64,000 nt of DNA from Stutzerimonas stutzeri (GTDB taxonomy: Bacteria > Pseudomonadota > Gammaproteobacteria > Pseudomonadales > Pseudomonadaceae). Position 1 is the first letter of the stretch, and each line of letters starts with the position of its first letter. Under the pieces are notes generated by a model. The model was not told where the DNA came from, made no database searches, and worked only from the letters and a program-made list of their open reading frames with translations. The stretch lies in contig NZ_JAGQFP010000001.1 of the NCBI RefSeq assembly GCF_019090095.1, forward strand, positions 1,364,001 through 1,428,000, read 5' to 3'. Made by a program: the position numbers and the translations under genes. Positions 55,629 to 64,000 of the stretch are shown here, in pieces.

Positions 55629-58520
55629 ATGCAAAACGAGTCCATTCGCGAGAACCCACACGCCGACAGCACGCTGGACCTGGCCGCCACGGCGCCGGGC
55701 CAGCTGCGCGTGATCAAGCGCAACGGTACCGTCGTCCCCTACACCGATGACAAGATCACCGTCGCCATCACCAAGGCGTTTCTCGCAGTGGAAGGCAACA
55801 ACGCCTCCGCCTCGTCGCGCATCCACGACACGGTTCAGCGCCTGACCGAGCAGGTCACCGCCACCTTCAAGCGCCGCATGCCCTCCGGCGGCACCATCCA
55901 CATCGAAGAAATCCAGGACCAGGTCGAACTGGCCCTGATGCGTTCCGGCGAGCAGAAGGTTGCCCGCGACTACGTGATCTACCGCGAATCGCGCAGCCAG
56001 GAGCGCAAGCGTGGCGCCATCGAGACACCGGTCGACGCCCACCCGAGCATCCGCATCAAGCGTGCCGACGGCAGCCTGTCGCCGCTGGACCTGGGCCGCC
56101 TGAACACCATCATCACCGAAGCCTGCGAAGGCCTCGAAGAAGTCGATGGCGCGCTGATCCAGAAAGAAACCCTGAAGAACCTCTACGACGGCGTCGAGCA
56201 GACCGACGTCAACACCGCCCTGGTGATGACCGCCCGTACCCTGGTCGAGCGTGAGCCGAACTACTCCTACGTCACTGCCCGCCTGCTGATGGACACCCTG
56301 CGCGCCGAAGCCCTGAGCTTCCTGGAAGTCGCCGAGTCGGCCACCCATCACGAAATGGCCGACCTCTACGCCAAGGCCCTGCCCGCCTACGTGGAAAAGG
56401 GCGTCGAGTTCGAACTGCTCGACCCGCGCCTGAAGGAATTCGACCTGGCCAAGCTGGGCGCCGCGATCAACCACGAGCAGGACCAGCAGTTCACCTACCT
56501 CGGCCTGCAGACCCTCTACGACCGCTACTTCCTGCACAAGGACGGCGTGCGCTTCGAGCTGCCGCAGATCTTCTTCATGCGCGTCGCCATGGGCCTGGCC
56601 ATCGAGGAAGAACAGCGTGAAGCCCGCGCCATCGAGTTCTACAACCTGCTGTCGTCCTTCGACTACATGGCCTCCACGCCGACCCTGTTCAACGCCGGCA
56701 CCCTGCGTCCGCAGCTGTCCTCCTGCTACCTGACCACCGTGCCGGACGACCTGGGCGGCATCTACGACGCCATCCGCGATAACGCCCTGCTCTCCAAGTT
56801 CGCCGGCGGCCTGGGCAACGACTGGACCCCGGTGCGTGCACTGGGCGCCTACATCAAGGGCACCAACGGCAAATCCCAGGGCGTCGTGCCCTTCCTCAAA
56901 GTGGTCAACGACACCGCGGTGGCGGTCAACCAGGGCGGCAAGCGCAAGGGCGCCGTCTGCGCCTACCTGGAAACCTGGCACCTGGACATCGAGGAATTCC
57001 TCGAGCTGCGCAAAAACACCGGTGACGACCGTCGCCGTACCCACGACATGAACACCGCCAACTGGATTCCGGACCTGTTCATGAAGCGCGTCTTCGACGA
57101 CGGCAAGTGGACCCTGTTCTCGCCGAGCGAAGTACCCGACCTGCACGACCTCACCGGCAAGGCCTTCGAGGAACGCTACGAGTACTACGAAGCCCTGATC
57201 GAATACGGCAAGATCAAGAACTACAAGACCCTGCAGGCCAAAGACCTGTGGCGCAAGATGCTGTCCATGCTGTTCGAAACCGGCCACCCATGGCTGACCT
57301 TCAAGGACCCGTGCAACCTGCGCAGCCCGCAGCAGCACGTCGGCGTGGTGCACAGCTCCAACCTCTGCACCGAGATCACGCTGAACACCAACAAGGACGA
57401 GATCGCCGTCTGCAACCTGGGCTCGATCAACCTGCCGCGCCACATCGTCGACGGCAAGCTCGACACCGCCAAGCTGGAGCGCACCGTGCGCACCGCCGTG
57501 CGGATGCTCGATAACGTCATCGACATCAACTATTACTCCGTGCCGCAGGCGCAGAACTCCAACTTCAAGCACCGCCCGGTGGGCCTGGGCATCATGGGCT
57601 TCCAGGACGCGCTGTACCTGCAGCACATCCCCTACGGCTCCGATGCCGCCATCGACTTCGCCGACAAGTCCATGGAAGCGGTCAGCTACTACGCCATCCA
57701 GGCCTCCTGCGACCTGGCCGACGAGCGCGGTGCCTACGAGAGCTTCCAGGGTTCGCTGTGGAGCCAGGGCATCCTGCCGCTGGACTCGCAGCAGATCCTC
57801 ATCGAAGCGCGTGGCCAGAAGTACATCGACGTCGACCTGTCCGAGTCCCTGGACTGGGCGCCGGTCCGTGCCCGCGTCAAGAACGGCATCCGTAACTCGA
57901 ACATCATGGCCATCGCGCCGACCGCGACCATCGCCAACATCACCGGCGTATCGCAGTCCATCGAGCCGACCTACCAGAACCTGTACGTGAAATCGAACCT
58001 CTCGGGCGAATTCACCGTGATCAACCCCTACCTGGTTCGCGACCTCAAGGCGCGCGGCCTGTGGGACGCGGTCATGATCAACGACCTCAAGTACTACGAC
58101 GGTTCGGTACAGCAGATCGAGCGCATCCCGCAGGAGTTGAAAGACCTCTACGCGACCGCCTTCGAAGTGGAAACCAAGTGGATCGTCGACGCCGCCAGCC
58201 GCCGCCAGAAGTGGATCGACCAGGCCCAGTCGCTGAACCTCTACATCGCCGGCGCCAGCGGCAAGAAGCTGGACGTGACCTACCGCATGGCCTGGTACCG
58301 TGGCCTGAAAACCACCTACTACCTCCGTGCCCTGGCCGCGACCAGCACCGAGAAGTCCACCGTCAACACCGGCAAGCTCAACGCCGTGTCCAGCGGTGGC
58401 AACAGCGGCCCGAGCGCCGCCCCGGCCAAGGCGGCGCCCGCACCAGAAATGGCAGCCGGCCCGGCACCAGTGCCAAAAGCGTGCGCAATCGATGAGCCAG
58501 ACTGCGAAGCCTGCCAATAA
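55629..58520 (+). CDS. nrdA: Ribonucleoside-diphosphate reductase alpha subunit (class Ia)
   Basis: Catalytic subunit of 963 residues reducing NDPs to dNDPs. Two N-terminal ATP-cone modules are visible: LRVIKRNGTVVPYTDDKITV with GGTIHIEEIQDQVELALMRS, and IRIKRADGSLSPLDLGRLNT with YVTARLLMDT; a double cone is known for P. aeruginosa NrdA, where the first gives dATP inhibition. Catalytic elements: LRPQLSSCYLTT, SNLCTEI, CNLGSINLP, and the C-terminal shuttle pair in DEPDCEACQ. The ribosome site is modest (GGAGACCCC). First gene of nrdAB; regulation by NrdR and DnaA is suggested by upstream sites. Confidence 0.97.
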   Translation: MQNESIRENPHADSTLDLAATAPGQLRVIKRNGTVVPYTDDKITVAITKAFLAVEGNNASASSRIHDTVQRLTEQVTATFKRRMPSGGTIHIEEIQDQVELALMRSGEQKVARDYVIYRESRSQERKRGAIETPVDAHPSIRIKRADGSLSPLDLGRLNTIITEACEGLEEVDGALIQKETLKNLYDGVEQTDVNTALVMTARTLVEREPNYSYVTARLLMDTLRAEALSFLEVAESATHHEMADLYAKALPAYVEKGVEFELLDPRLKEFDLAKLGAAINHEQDQQFTYLGLQTLYDRYFLHKDGVRFELPQIFFMRVAMGLAIEEEQREARAIEFYNLLSSFDYMASTPTLFNAGTLRPQLSSCYLTTVPDDLGGIYDAIRDNALLSKFAGGLGNDWTPVRALGAYIKGTNGKSQGVVPFLKVVNDTAVAVNQGGKRKGAVCAYLETWHLDIEEFLELRKNTGDDRRRTHDMNTANWIPDLFMKRVFDDGKWTLFSPSEVPDLHDLTGKAFEERYEYYEALIEYGKIKNYKTLQAKDLWRKMLSMLFETGHPWLTFKDPCNLRSPQQHVGVVHSSNLCTEITLNTNKDEIAVCNLGSINLPRHIVDGKLDTAKLERTVRTAVRMLDNVIDINYYSVPQAQNSNFKHRPVGLGIMGFQDALYLQHIPYGSDAAIDFADKSMEAVSYYAIQASCDLADERGAYESFQGSLWSQGILPLDSQQILIEARGQKYIDVDLSESLDWAPVRARVKNGIRNSNIMAIAPTATIANITGVSQSIEPTYQNLYVKSNLSGEFTVINPYLVRDLKARGLWDAVMINDLKYYDGSVQQIERIPQELKDLYATAFEVETKWIVDAASRRQKWIDQAQSLNLYIAGASGKKLDVTYRMAWYRGLKTTYYLRALAATSTEKSTVNTGKLNAVSSGGNSGPSAAPAKAAPAPEMAAGPAPVPKACAIDEPDCEACQ

Positions 58521-58922
58521 GTAAGTAGTTGAAAGTCGCGGTCCCCAGGGCGGACCGCGCGTTGTTGCCGGGCAGGCCGGCCCCCAGTAGCGACGAGCGC
58601 TTGCTTGCAAGTAGGCCTAGCCGGCACAGCTGGCAACTTGAGCAACGGACCGGATGCCAACACTTATCCAGTCCCCTCGCCCCTATGGGGAGAGGGTTAG
58701 GGTGAGGGGGCGACCTACCAAACAACACAAAGGCCGGGACCCAACCCCCGACCATCCCCTCGCCCCACCCGGGAGAGGGCCAGGGTGAGGGGCAACCCCG
58801 CCAGACAACATAAAGGCCGGGCCCAACCCCCGACCCAACCAAACACCCGCTTTTGCGTGCACACACAAAAGCCCAGAACATTTCCGACCGGCCGCGCCGG
58901 TCCCCAATCAGGAGAAACCGCC
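58521..58922. other. 402-bp nrdA-nrdB spacer with two G/C hairpin repeats
   Basis: Contains two copies of a CCCCTC...GAGGGG palindrome: 58673-58710 (CCCCTCGCCCC then GGGGAGAGGG and AGGGTGAGGGG) and 58756-58792 (CCCCTCGCCCC, GGGAGAGGG, AGGGTGAGGGG). They are of the same type as the palindromes in the 228-bp array at 27291. No gene. The second hairpin lies about 130 bases upstream of nrdB and could lower or modulate read-through from nrdA. Confidence 0.7.
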
Positions 58923-60173
58923 ATGCTGAGCTGGGACGAATTCGACGAAGAAGAAACCATCACCGCCGCTCCGGCCGCCCCCCAGGCCGCTGCCGCCAGC
59001 AACGAAGCCCCCGCCAAACTCGACCAGGACGCCGCCGGCTCCGTCGAAGAAGCCCGCGCCGTTGCCTCTGACGACTCCGCTGCCGTCGCCCGTGCCAAGA
59101 AGGCCCTGAACGACCTCGACATCCAGGAAGGCCTGGACGAACTCGAAGGCGAATCCGCCCGCGTTCACGTCGGCGACAAGCAGATGATCAACGCCCGCGC
59201 CGACCTCAACCAGCTCGTACCCTTCAAGTACGACTGGGCCTGGCAGAAGTATCTGGATGGTTGCGCCAACCACTGGATGCCGCAGGAAGTGAACATGAAC
59301 GCCGACATCGCCCTGTGGAAGAGCCCGGACGGCCTCTCCGAGGACGAGCGCCGCATCGTCAAGCGCAACCTCGGCTTCTTCTCCACCGCCGACAGCCTGG
59401 TCGCCAACAACCTCGTGCTGGCCGTGTACCGCCTGATCACCAACCCCGAGTGCCGCCAGTACATCCTGCGCCAGGCCTTCGAAGAGGCGATCCACACCCA
59501 CGCCTACCAGTACTGCATCGAATCGCTGGGCATGGATGAAGGCGAGATCTTCAACATGTACCACGAGATCCCGAGCGTCGCGAAGAAAGCCTCCTGGGGC
59601 CTCAAGTACACCCGCTCCATCTCCGACCCGACCTTCCAGACCGGCACCGTCGAGACGGATAAGGAATTCCTGCGCAACCTCATCGCCTACTACTGCGTAC
59701 TGGAAGGCATATTCTTCTACTGCGGCTTCACCCAGATTCTCTCCATGGGCCGCCGCAACAAGATGACCGGCACCGCCGAGCAGTTCCAATACATCCTGCG
59801 CGACGAGTCCATGCACCTGAACTTCGGCATCGACGTGATCAACCAGATCAAGATCGAAAACCCCCACCTGTGGGACGCCGCCATGAAGGACGAAGCGACC
59901 CAGATGATCCTTCAGGGTACCCAACTGGAAATCGAATACGCCCGCGACACCATGCCCCGCGGCGTCCTCGGCATGAACGCCTCGATGATGGAGGACTACC
60001 TCAAGTTCATCGCCAACCGTCGCCTGACGCAGATTGGTTTGAAGGAAGAGTACCCAGGCACCACCAACCCGTTCCCGTGGATGAGCGAGATCATGGACCT
60101 CAAGAAGGAGAAGAACTTCTTTGAGACGCGGGTGATTGAGTATCAGACGGGTGGGGCGTTGAGCTGGGATTGA
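58923..60173 (+). CDS. nrdB: Ribonucleoside-diphosphate reductase beta subunit (class Ia)
   Basis: Radical-generating diiron subunit of 416 residues. An Ala/Glu-rich extension of ~75 residues precedes the ferritin-like core. Iron ligands and radical-site helices are seen in [31 protein letters not shown] and [13 protein letters not shown]; the C-terminus [18 protein letters not shown] provides the NrdA-docking tail. CAGGAG lies upstream of ATG 58923; an upstream extension of the frame is not supported. Only 15 bases separate it from the next gene. Confidence 0.97.
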   Translation: MLSWDEFDEEETITAAPAAPQAAAASNEAPAKLDQDAAGSVEEARAVASDDSAAVARAKKALNDLDIQEGLDELEGESARVHVGDKQMINARADLNQLVPFKYDWAWQKYLDGCANHWMPQEVNMNADIALWKSPDGLSEDERRIVKRNLGFFSTADSLVANNLVLAVYRLITNPECRQYILRQAFEEAIHTHAYQYCIESLGMDEGEIFNMYHEIPSVAKKASWGLKYTRSISDPTFQTGTVETDKEFLRNLIAYYCVLEGIFFYCGFTQILSMGRRNKMTGTAEQFQYILRDESMHLNFGIDVINQIKIENPHLWDAAMKDEATQMILQGTQLEIEYARDTMPRGVLGMNASMMEDYLKFIANRRLTQIGLKEEYPGTTNPFPWMSEIMDLKKEKNFFETRVIEYQTGGALSWD

Positions 60174-60188
60174 TTTGGAGGGAGTCTT

Positions 60189-60476
60189 ATGTTCGAGATC
60201 CAGGGACTGAATAAGCTACAAAGAGAGTTGGACCAAGCCCAGCGTGCGTTAGACGAATTGGATGGTGAGTTAGGAACCGTCCAGTTCGATCCGCACGACC
60301 CTGCAAGCATCGAGACCGCAATTCAGTCTGCTTGCCAAATGGTCGATAGTCGGGTTGGTCAATACTCATCCAATCCGATCATAGGCCCGCTAATCGACCA
60401 AATAAAAGAATCATATCGAGGGAATATTGTTCAGAAAGCGGCCGAGGCTAGGCTTCAAGTCGAAGAGGATGAATAA
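60189..60476 (+). CDS. Small helical protein, partner of the TIR-like gene
   Basis: Protein of 95 residues of unrecognised function. The N-terminal third (LNKLQRELDQAQRALDELDG) predicts a coiled coil; then come FDPHDPASIETAIQSACQMV and NPIIGPLIDQIKESYRGNI, mostly helical. A strong GGAGGGAG site precedes the ATG. It begins 15 bases after the nrdB stop, with no terminator visible between, and its TAA overlaps the next ATG (TAATG), so it is translationally coupled to the TIR-like gene. Base composition is close to 50% GC, well below nrdB, which suggests acquisition. A toxin-neutralising or adaptor role is speculation. Confidence 0.7.
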   Translation: MFEIQGLNKLQRELDQAQRALDELDGELGTVQFDPHDPASIETAIQSACQMVDSRVGQYSSNPIIGPLIDQIKESYRGNIVQKAAEARLQVEEDE

Positions 60477-61372
60477 TGACTCAAGACCTCTTTGCTGAAA
60501 TCAACAACGCAGTTCTTGATCTGCAGGCTTCTCAACTTCAAACATATGAACGCCCGCTGAAAAAGCTCGCTCAATTGTTGAGACACCCTGAGCTCGAGCC
60601 CTACACCAGTGAGCTTACAGAGGGGCTAGATCTGGACCTCTTCCTCAAGGAAAGCGAAAAATCCGGCGGAAGCTTTGTGGGAAGCGCCCAATTGGCCTTT
60701 CCAGATGATTCTAAGGAAGAGCTCGGATTGACTTTACTTCTCATCCAGAAGCTGGGTGATAACCCGCGCTATGCAATCAATTTCAGCCATCACTTTTTCT
60801 ATTCTGGAAAAAAGGTTATCGCCGGCATCCACTCTTTAACTGGGCAACTCATCATTCCTTTTGTTCGTGACTTCAAAAATTACGTCCAAGCCAAAGGAAA
60901 CACCCAACCCGTGTTAAAGCCTCCTCTTTCCAGCAAAGTCTTCATTGTGCATGGCCACGATGATGGGGCGCGCGAAACAGTGGCGCGCTTCTTGGAGCGT
61001 ATCGGGCTAGAAGCCATCATCCTGCACGAGCAGGCTAATCAAGGACGTACCGTTATCGAAAAAGTGATTGCGCACGGTGATGTCGGCTTTGCCGTGGTCC
61101 TGCTCACCCCCGATGACGAAGGCTGTGCGAAGGGTGGAAATCTTGAACCGCGGGCCAGACAAAACGTTCTGCTGGAACTGGGCTACTTTATTGGCCGCCT
61201 GGGTCGCGATAAGGTCTGCGCCCTCAAGCGGGGCACGCTAGAGATTCCTAGTGACTTTGCAGGCGTCGTTTGGGAACAGATGGACAGTGGCAGCGGTTGG
61301 AAGCAAGCCCTTGCTCGCGAACTGGCGGCAGCAGGCCACGACATCGACTGGAACAAGGTGATGCGCAGTTGA
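60476..61372 (+). CDS. TIR-like nucleotide-binding domain protein (PF10137-type)
   Basis: Protein of 298 residues. Residues 1-150 form an N-terminal domain I do not recognise. Residues ~153-290 match the TIR-like domain of predicted nucleotide-binding proteins and of some CBASS/Pycsar effectors: KVFIVHGHDDGARETVARFL, HEQANQGRTVIEKV, GFAVVLLTPDD and RARQNVLLELGYFIGRLG, in which E234 is the likely catalytic glutamate of an NAD-cleaving TIR. GVVWEQMDSGSGWKQALARE closes the domain. No cyclase or other defence sensor is adjacent. Composition is lower in GC than nrdAB. NADase activity is inferred from the family, not shown. Confidence 0.85.
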   Translation: MTQDLFAEINNAVLDLQASQLQTYERPLKKLAQLLRHPELEPYTSELTEGLDLDLFLKESEKSGGSFVGSAQLAFPDDSKEELGLTLLLIQKLGDNPRYAINFSHHFFYSGKKVIAGIHSLTGQLIIPFVRDFKNYVQAKGNTQPVLKPPLSSKVFIVHGHDDGARETVARFLERIGLEAIILHEQANQGRTVIEKVIAHGDVGFAVVLLTPDDEGCAKGGNLEPRARQNVLLELGYFIGRLGRDKVCALKRGTLEIPSDFAGVVWEQMDSGSGWKQALARELAAAGHDIDWNKVMRS

Positions 61373-62263
61373 CGATGCCGTTGTCGAGAGCGAGGTAGCC
61401 TGGAAATGGCGCGTGGGAAAGGCTCCGCCGTTCCACCCTACGCTCGATAATAAAAAAGGAACATATTTATTTTAGGAAGCAGAAAGAAATTACCTTGACG
61501 CCCTGCTCTACCTAAAGCCGTACAGATAGATTCAACCTTTTCTGGAGTTTTCAAAAAGGGCTAATAAGCCTTGAACTCGTTCGACAATGCCTTAAAAAAG
61601 GGGACAGATTTATTTTCTGCGGCCGGCTCGCCGTTCCGCGTCCCCCGCCACTCTTTCCTTGGTCCCACCGACAGGTTTCGCCTTGCACGGCGAGTCACTT
61701 TTTCTCTTCCGGCCAAGAGAAAGCCTCCCCGACATCCGGGTCTGGCCTCCGGCCAGACTTCCCTCGCTCCGGCACTGCTCCGGGGGCCGACTTACAATGG
61801 CCATCCTTGGCCCTTTAAGCCTCTCGCCGCACCCATGCGGCTCGTCCCCCTACGCAACACCTCCACTCGGCCTCCTGACGGGGATCGGAGTCCGAGTCGC
61901 CCGCGAGTTCTTTGGATTATTTATTTCTTCTGCGCGTATCGGCAGGCGACACCCACCGCCCCTTTCAGGAGGGTGAACGGAATCATCCTGGAAGGGGTTG
62001 AGCGGCACGGATGCCGCGAGAGCCGTGATGGGCCATGGATGGCCCTTCGCGGCGTGCCCCTGCAACGGCGATGGAGTGAAACGGAGCGTAGCGAAGTAAC
62101 AGCCGAAGGCTGGCCCGAAGGGCGAGCGAAGCGAGTAACGAACCCGTAGCGAAGCGTCGGCCGGATTTAGGCGTAAGACCTTTTGATTTGTTTAGCGGGG
62201 CCGACTGTTCGGACGGGCGCGCCTCTTTCACTAATGCTTAAAAGGCTTATATCAAGCTCTAAC
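61373..62263. other. 891-bp intergenic stretch with dispersed-repeat sequence
   Basis: No gene is supported. The first part is AT-rich and includes GGAACATATTTATTTTAGG near 61459 and the conserved GGGGACAGATTTATTTTCT at 61600-61618. The following ~600 bases are C/T-rich on this strand, with short inverted segments (for example CGGGTCTGGCCTCCGGCCAG) and a run of GAGCGAAGCGAGTAACGAAC type near 62130. Similar sequence is familiar as repetitive intergenic filler in pseudomonads. Short frames on both strands here look spurious. Confidence 0.5.
61597..61618 (+). repeat. Direct repeat, left copy (AAAGGGGACAGATTTATTTT motif)
   Basis: A 22-bp sequence, AAAGGGGACAGATTTATTTT plus CT, identical to the copy ending at 63748 and in the same orientation. 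The pair bounds about 2.1 kb that includes the AT-rich membrane-protein gene. Confidence 0.75.
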
Positions 62264-63352
62264 TCACTCTTCTTCTAGCGTAGCTATAGCAGCAACCGAA
62301 CCGCTTGGAATACTTATAACTTTACGCGGCGCTACAACAGGCAGCTCCAGCCGATACATCTCACCTAACGACCAAATTATTTTTGCATTCCTTATTACGC
62401 ACTCATCACCAACCACTCCTTCAAATGTAACTTTGAAATCCGAGCACGCATCTTTATCTAATACCACCTCCTCGGCAACATAATTTCCAACCCCCAGAAT
62501 TCTTATAATATTTTTCGGAAGAACAGCCCAGGCTCCCGCTATCAAGCTAAACAAGATAGCAAAGAGGGCACCAAAGAAAACCGTGTATTTATGACTTGTT
62601 AAACCAGAAATAGCACTTACAAAGAAAACAAGCGACAACGCAATCGTTACACCAACAGCTAAAAGCATTTGAATAGAATCATCAGCCGACTCAGCGTGAG
62701 CCTTGACAATTATAAGTACCACTAGAAAGTTAATGAAGCAAGAGATAAAAATCGAAAATAATGTAACCACTACATACTTAACTAAACTACCAAAACTCAG
62801 CTCATATACAACTCTAATCTCTACAGCGCAAATTATCGTCAAGAAAAAAAGAACTGCAATTGACACAACCCCCTTTAACCCGCTGCCGATATAGTCTGCC
62901 GTAAGCACCCAGATAAAAAATAAATTAAAGAATAACAGCGGCAGAAGAAAGTATGCACGACCTAGCATTCTAAAGTTTTGGTGACTTTTGCAAGCGGAAC
63001 GCCAAAGGTTGCTGTACCCAAGCTCATCACTCACTTGCCGATCTTTCACAAAAGTATCAAACCAAAAGAAACCCGGGGCCGCAATACCAAAAACAAGAAC
63101 CAAATAAGCTGCCAATCCAATTACAAAAGCAGCAAGCAGCAGTGAAGTAAGAGAAAAAAAATCAAAACTAGGAAAAAAATTATTTTGGCAGAAATATATA
63201 AGAAATATGAGAAACCCGATCGCCAGGGGGCCAAACTTTATCAAATAAGAAGATTTATCGAAAAAGAACTCTGTGACACCATTAATCCGATCGACTTCCG
63301 ATGATCCGTCAACTTTTACTTTTTTCAAAAACGCCTCACAGATGAATATCAT
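62264..63352 (-). CDS. AT-rich multi-spanning membrane protein of unknown function
   Basis: Protein of 362 residues with no family I recognise. About eight hydrophobic spans are visible (for example FGPLAIGFLIFLIYF, LLLAAFVIGLAAYLVLVFGI, GVVSIAVLFFLTIICAVEI, FINFLVVLIIVKAH), followed by an ~85-residue non-hydrophobic C-terminal domain with Cys in DKDACSDF and GDECVIRN. Base composition is near 40% GC with codon use quite unlike the chromosome, a clear sign of transfer. The ATG at 63352 was chosen; a TTG immediately precedes it and no strong ribosome site is seen. It is flanked by 22-bp direct repeats. Confidence 0.7.
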   Translation of the reverse strand: MIFICEAFLKKVKVDGSSEVDRINGVTEFFFDKSSYLIKFGPLAIGFLIFLIYFCQNNFFPSFDFFSLTSLLLAAFVIGLAAYLVLVFGIAAPGFFWFDTFVKDRQVSDELGYSNLWRSACKSHQNFRMLGRAYFLLPLLFFNLFFIWVLTADYIGSGLKGVVSIAVLFFLTIICAVEIRVVYELSFGSLVKYVVVTLFSIFISCFINFLVVLIIVKAHAESADDSIQMLLAVGVTIALSLVFFVSAISGLTSHKYTVFFGALFAILFSLIAGAWAVLPKNIIRILGVGNYVAEEVVLDKDACSDFKVTFEGVVGDECVIRNAKIIWSLGEMYRLELPVVAPRKVISIPSGSVAAIATLEEE

Positions 63353-63457
63353 CAATCATTGATGCTATGCCCCAGGTGACTGTTACGTGGACTACGGTCA
63401 CGTGGGCGCGGGGGATAAGACAGAAATACCTTAACTTGAATAAAAAATCAGCAAGGA

Positions 63458-63724
63458 TTAATGGGATACCCACAACTCACATACCTTACCCGCCACCTTC
63501 ATCACCCACACCGTCGGATCATCCCGACGACTCTCCGGATACACGAGGTGAAACGGCTTCCCCTCCATCTCCGGCCCAAACGGCTGCATCAGCCGCCCTG
63601 CCCTCACCTCGCCCTCGAACAACTGACGGCTCATCAAGGCCACGCCCTGCGCGCCGATGGCGGCTGAGATGGCGTGGGTCTCGTCGGAGAAGACCGGTCC
63701 GGCACTGACGTCCAGCCCCGAAAG
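63458..63724 (-). pseudogene. Fragment of a LysR-type regulator C-terminus
   Basis: Translation on the minus strand gives GLDVSAGPVFSDETHAISAA, then IGAQGVALMSRQLFEGEVRA and GRLMQPFGPEMEGKPFHLVY, the end of a GcvA-like LysR effector domain. The reading is cut at 63724 by the GGGGACAGATTTATTTTC repeat and loses similarity after ESRRDDP, so both ends are truncated. GC content here returns to the chromosomal level. Confidence 0.65.
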
Positions 63725-63726
63725 AC

Positions 63727-63748
63727 AAAGGGGACAGATTTATTTTCT
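63727..63748 (+). repeat. Direct repeat, right copy (AAAGGGGACAGATTTATTTT motif)
   Basis: Second copy of the 22-bp sequence. It abuts the broken end of the LysR fragment, so insertion or recombination at this motif probably caused the truncation. Confidence 0.75.
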
Positions 63749-64000
63749 ACACCCCGCCCGCTCGTTTTTCCGTTGGACGTTTATCCGCACCGTGCTATTA
63801 GCGCCGTGCCGGAAGAAACGCCAGTGGTGCAGGCGGGCCGCGATTTGAAATCTAGCAGCCCCCCGACAGTGCCCAAGCCCAATTTCGTGATTAAGGGCCG
63901 GTTAGCCAGTGCCATCAAACAGATAGACTGCGGCCCGGTTCAACAGCACAGGGAAGATTTTCATGGGGACGGACACCCTTAAAGACGCGACCTACCCGTT
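63749..64000. other. Right edge of the window, no gene identified
   Basis: A + strand frame runs through to about 63982 but has no recognisable family or ribosome site. The sequence ATGGGGACGGACACCC near 63962 looks like another dispersed-repeat motif. What follows lies outside the window. Confidence 0.3.

Noticed and set aside
55506-58610. Open frame of over 1000 codons on the minus strand
   Set aside because: It is antisense to nrdA, which is certain, and has the Val/Gly/Asp-rich composition of a codon shadow.
58662-58671. TTATCCAGT near nrdB as a DnaA box
   Set aside because: It departs from the consensus at the critical last positions, unlike the exact site at 55134.
61571-62149. Frame of 192 codons in the repeat-like stretch before the AT-rich islet
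   Set aside because: No ribosome site, no domain, atypical composition, and the DNA resembles dispersed intergenic repeat sequence.
63367-63708. Proline/serine-rich frame of 113 codons on the + strand
   Set aside because: It is antisense to a LysR fragment whose minus-strand translation is clearly recognisable.

Overview
The window is about 64 kb of GC-rich gammaproteobacterial chromosome. Gene content and order point to a pseudomonad of the Stutzerimonas (Pseudomonas stutzeri) type: mazG-relA-rlmD-cysM-gacS as a block, opgGH, a copABRS copper locus, an NrdA with two ATP-cone modules, many REP-like palindromes, and the end of plsB at the left edge. No rRNA, tRNA or CRISPR array was seen.

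Layout. 1-5.2 kb: 3' end of plsB, a CSLREA/beta-helix lipoprotein, a TerB-like protein, a DUF4197 protein and a hemolysin-III family membrane protein. 5.4-12.9 kb: a copper-resistance locus (copRS-like two-component genes leftward; a metallochaperone, a DUF411 protein, copA, a Met/His-rich peptide, copB and a cytochrome c rightward) with two matching 38-bp operator-like sites. 13.5-20.1 kb: opgGH (periplasmic glucans) and a BglX-type beta-glucosidase. 20.2-32.2 kb: a dispersed four-gene DNA-repair set (ligase-associated exonuclease, ATP-dependent ligase, Lhr-Core helicase, PdeM phosphoesterase) interleaved with an AraC regulator, leuA and repeat arrays. 32-35.5 kb: an erythromycin-esterase/phosphoribosyltransferase pair and small conserved genes. 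35.6-48.7 kb: mazG, relA, rlmD, cysM, ggt, gacS and a UPF0126/TRIC-like channel. 48.8-54.7 kb: an ArgP-like LysR regulator, a phosphopantetheinyl transferase and an RstAB-like two-component pair. 55-60.2 kb: nrdA and nrdB behind a control region with NrdR-like, DnaA and Anr-like sites. 60.2-64 kb: a low-GC accessory end with a small helical protein, a TIR-like nucleotide-binding protein directly behind nrdB, an AT-rich multi-spanning membrane protein, and a LysR fragment.

The most unusual structural feature is the repeat content. Five intergenic spaces hold long, homogeneous tandem arrays whose units (about 117, 131, 142, 180 and 228 bp) each carry a REP-like palindrome specific to that array; a sixth holds scattered REP units. 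One REP-like unit lies in frame inside the helicase gene. A separate family of three hairpin elements (two between relA and mazG, one at the stop codon of the exonuclease gene) keeps its core and loop conserved while its stems differ between copies yet remain self-complementary. The best candidate for a novel functional system is the small-protein/TIR pair placed immediately behind nrdAB with no visible terminator between them.
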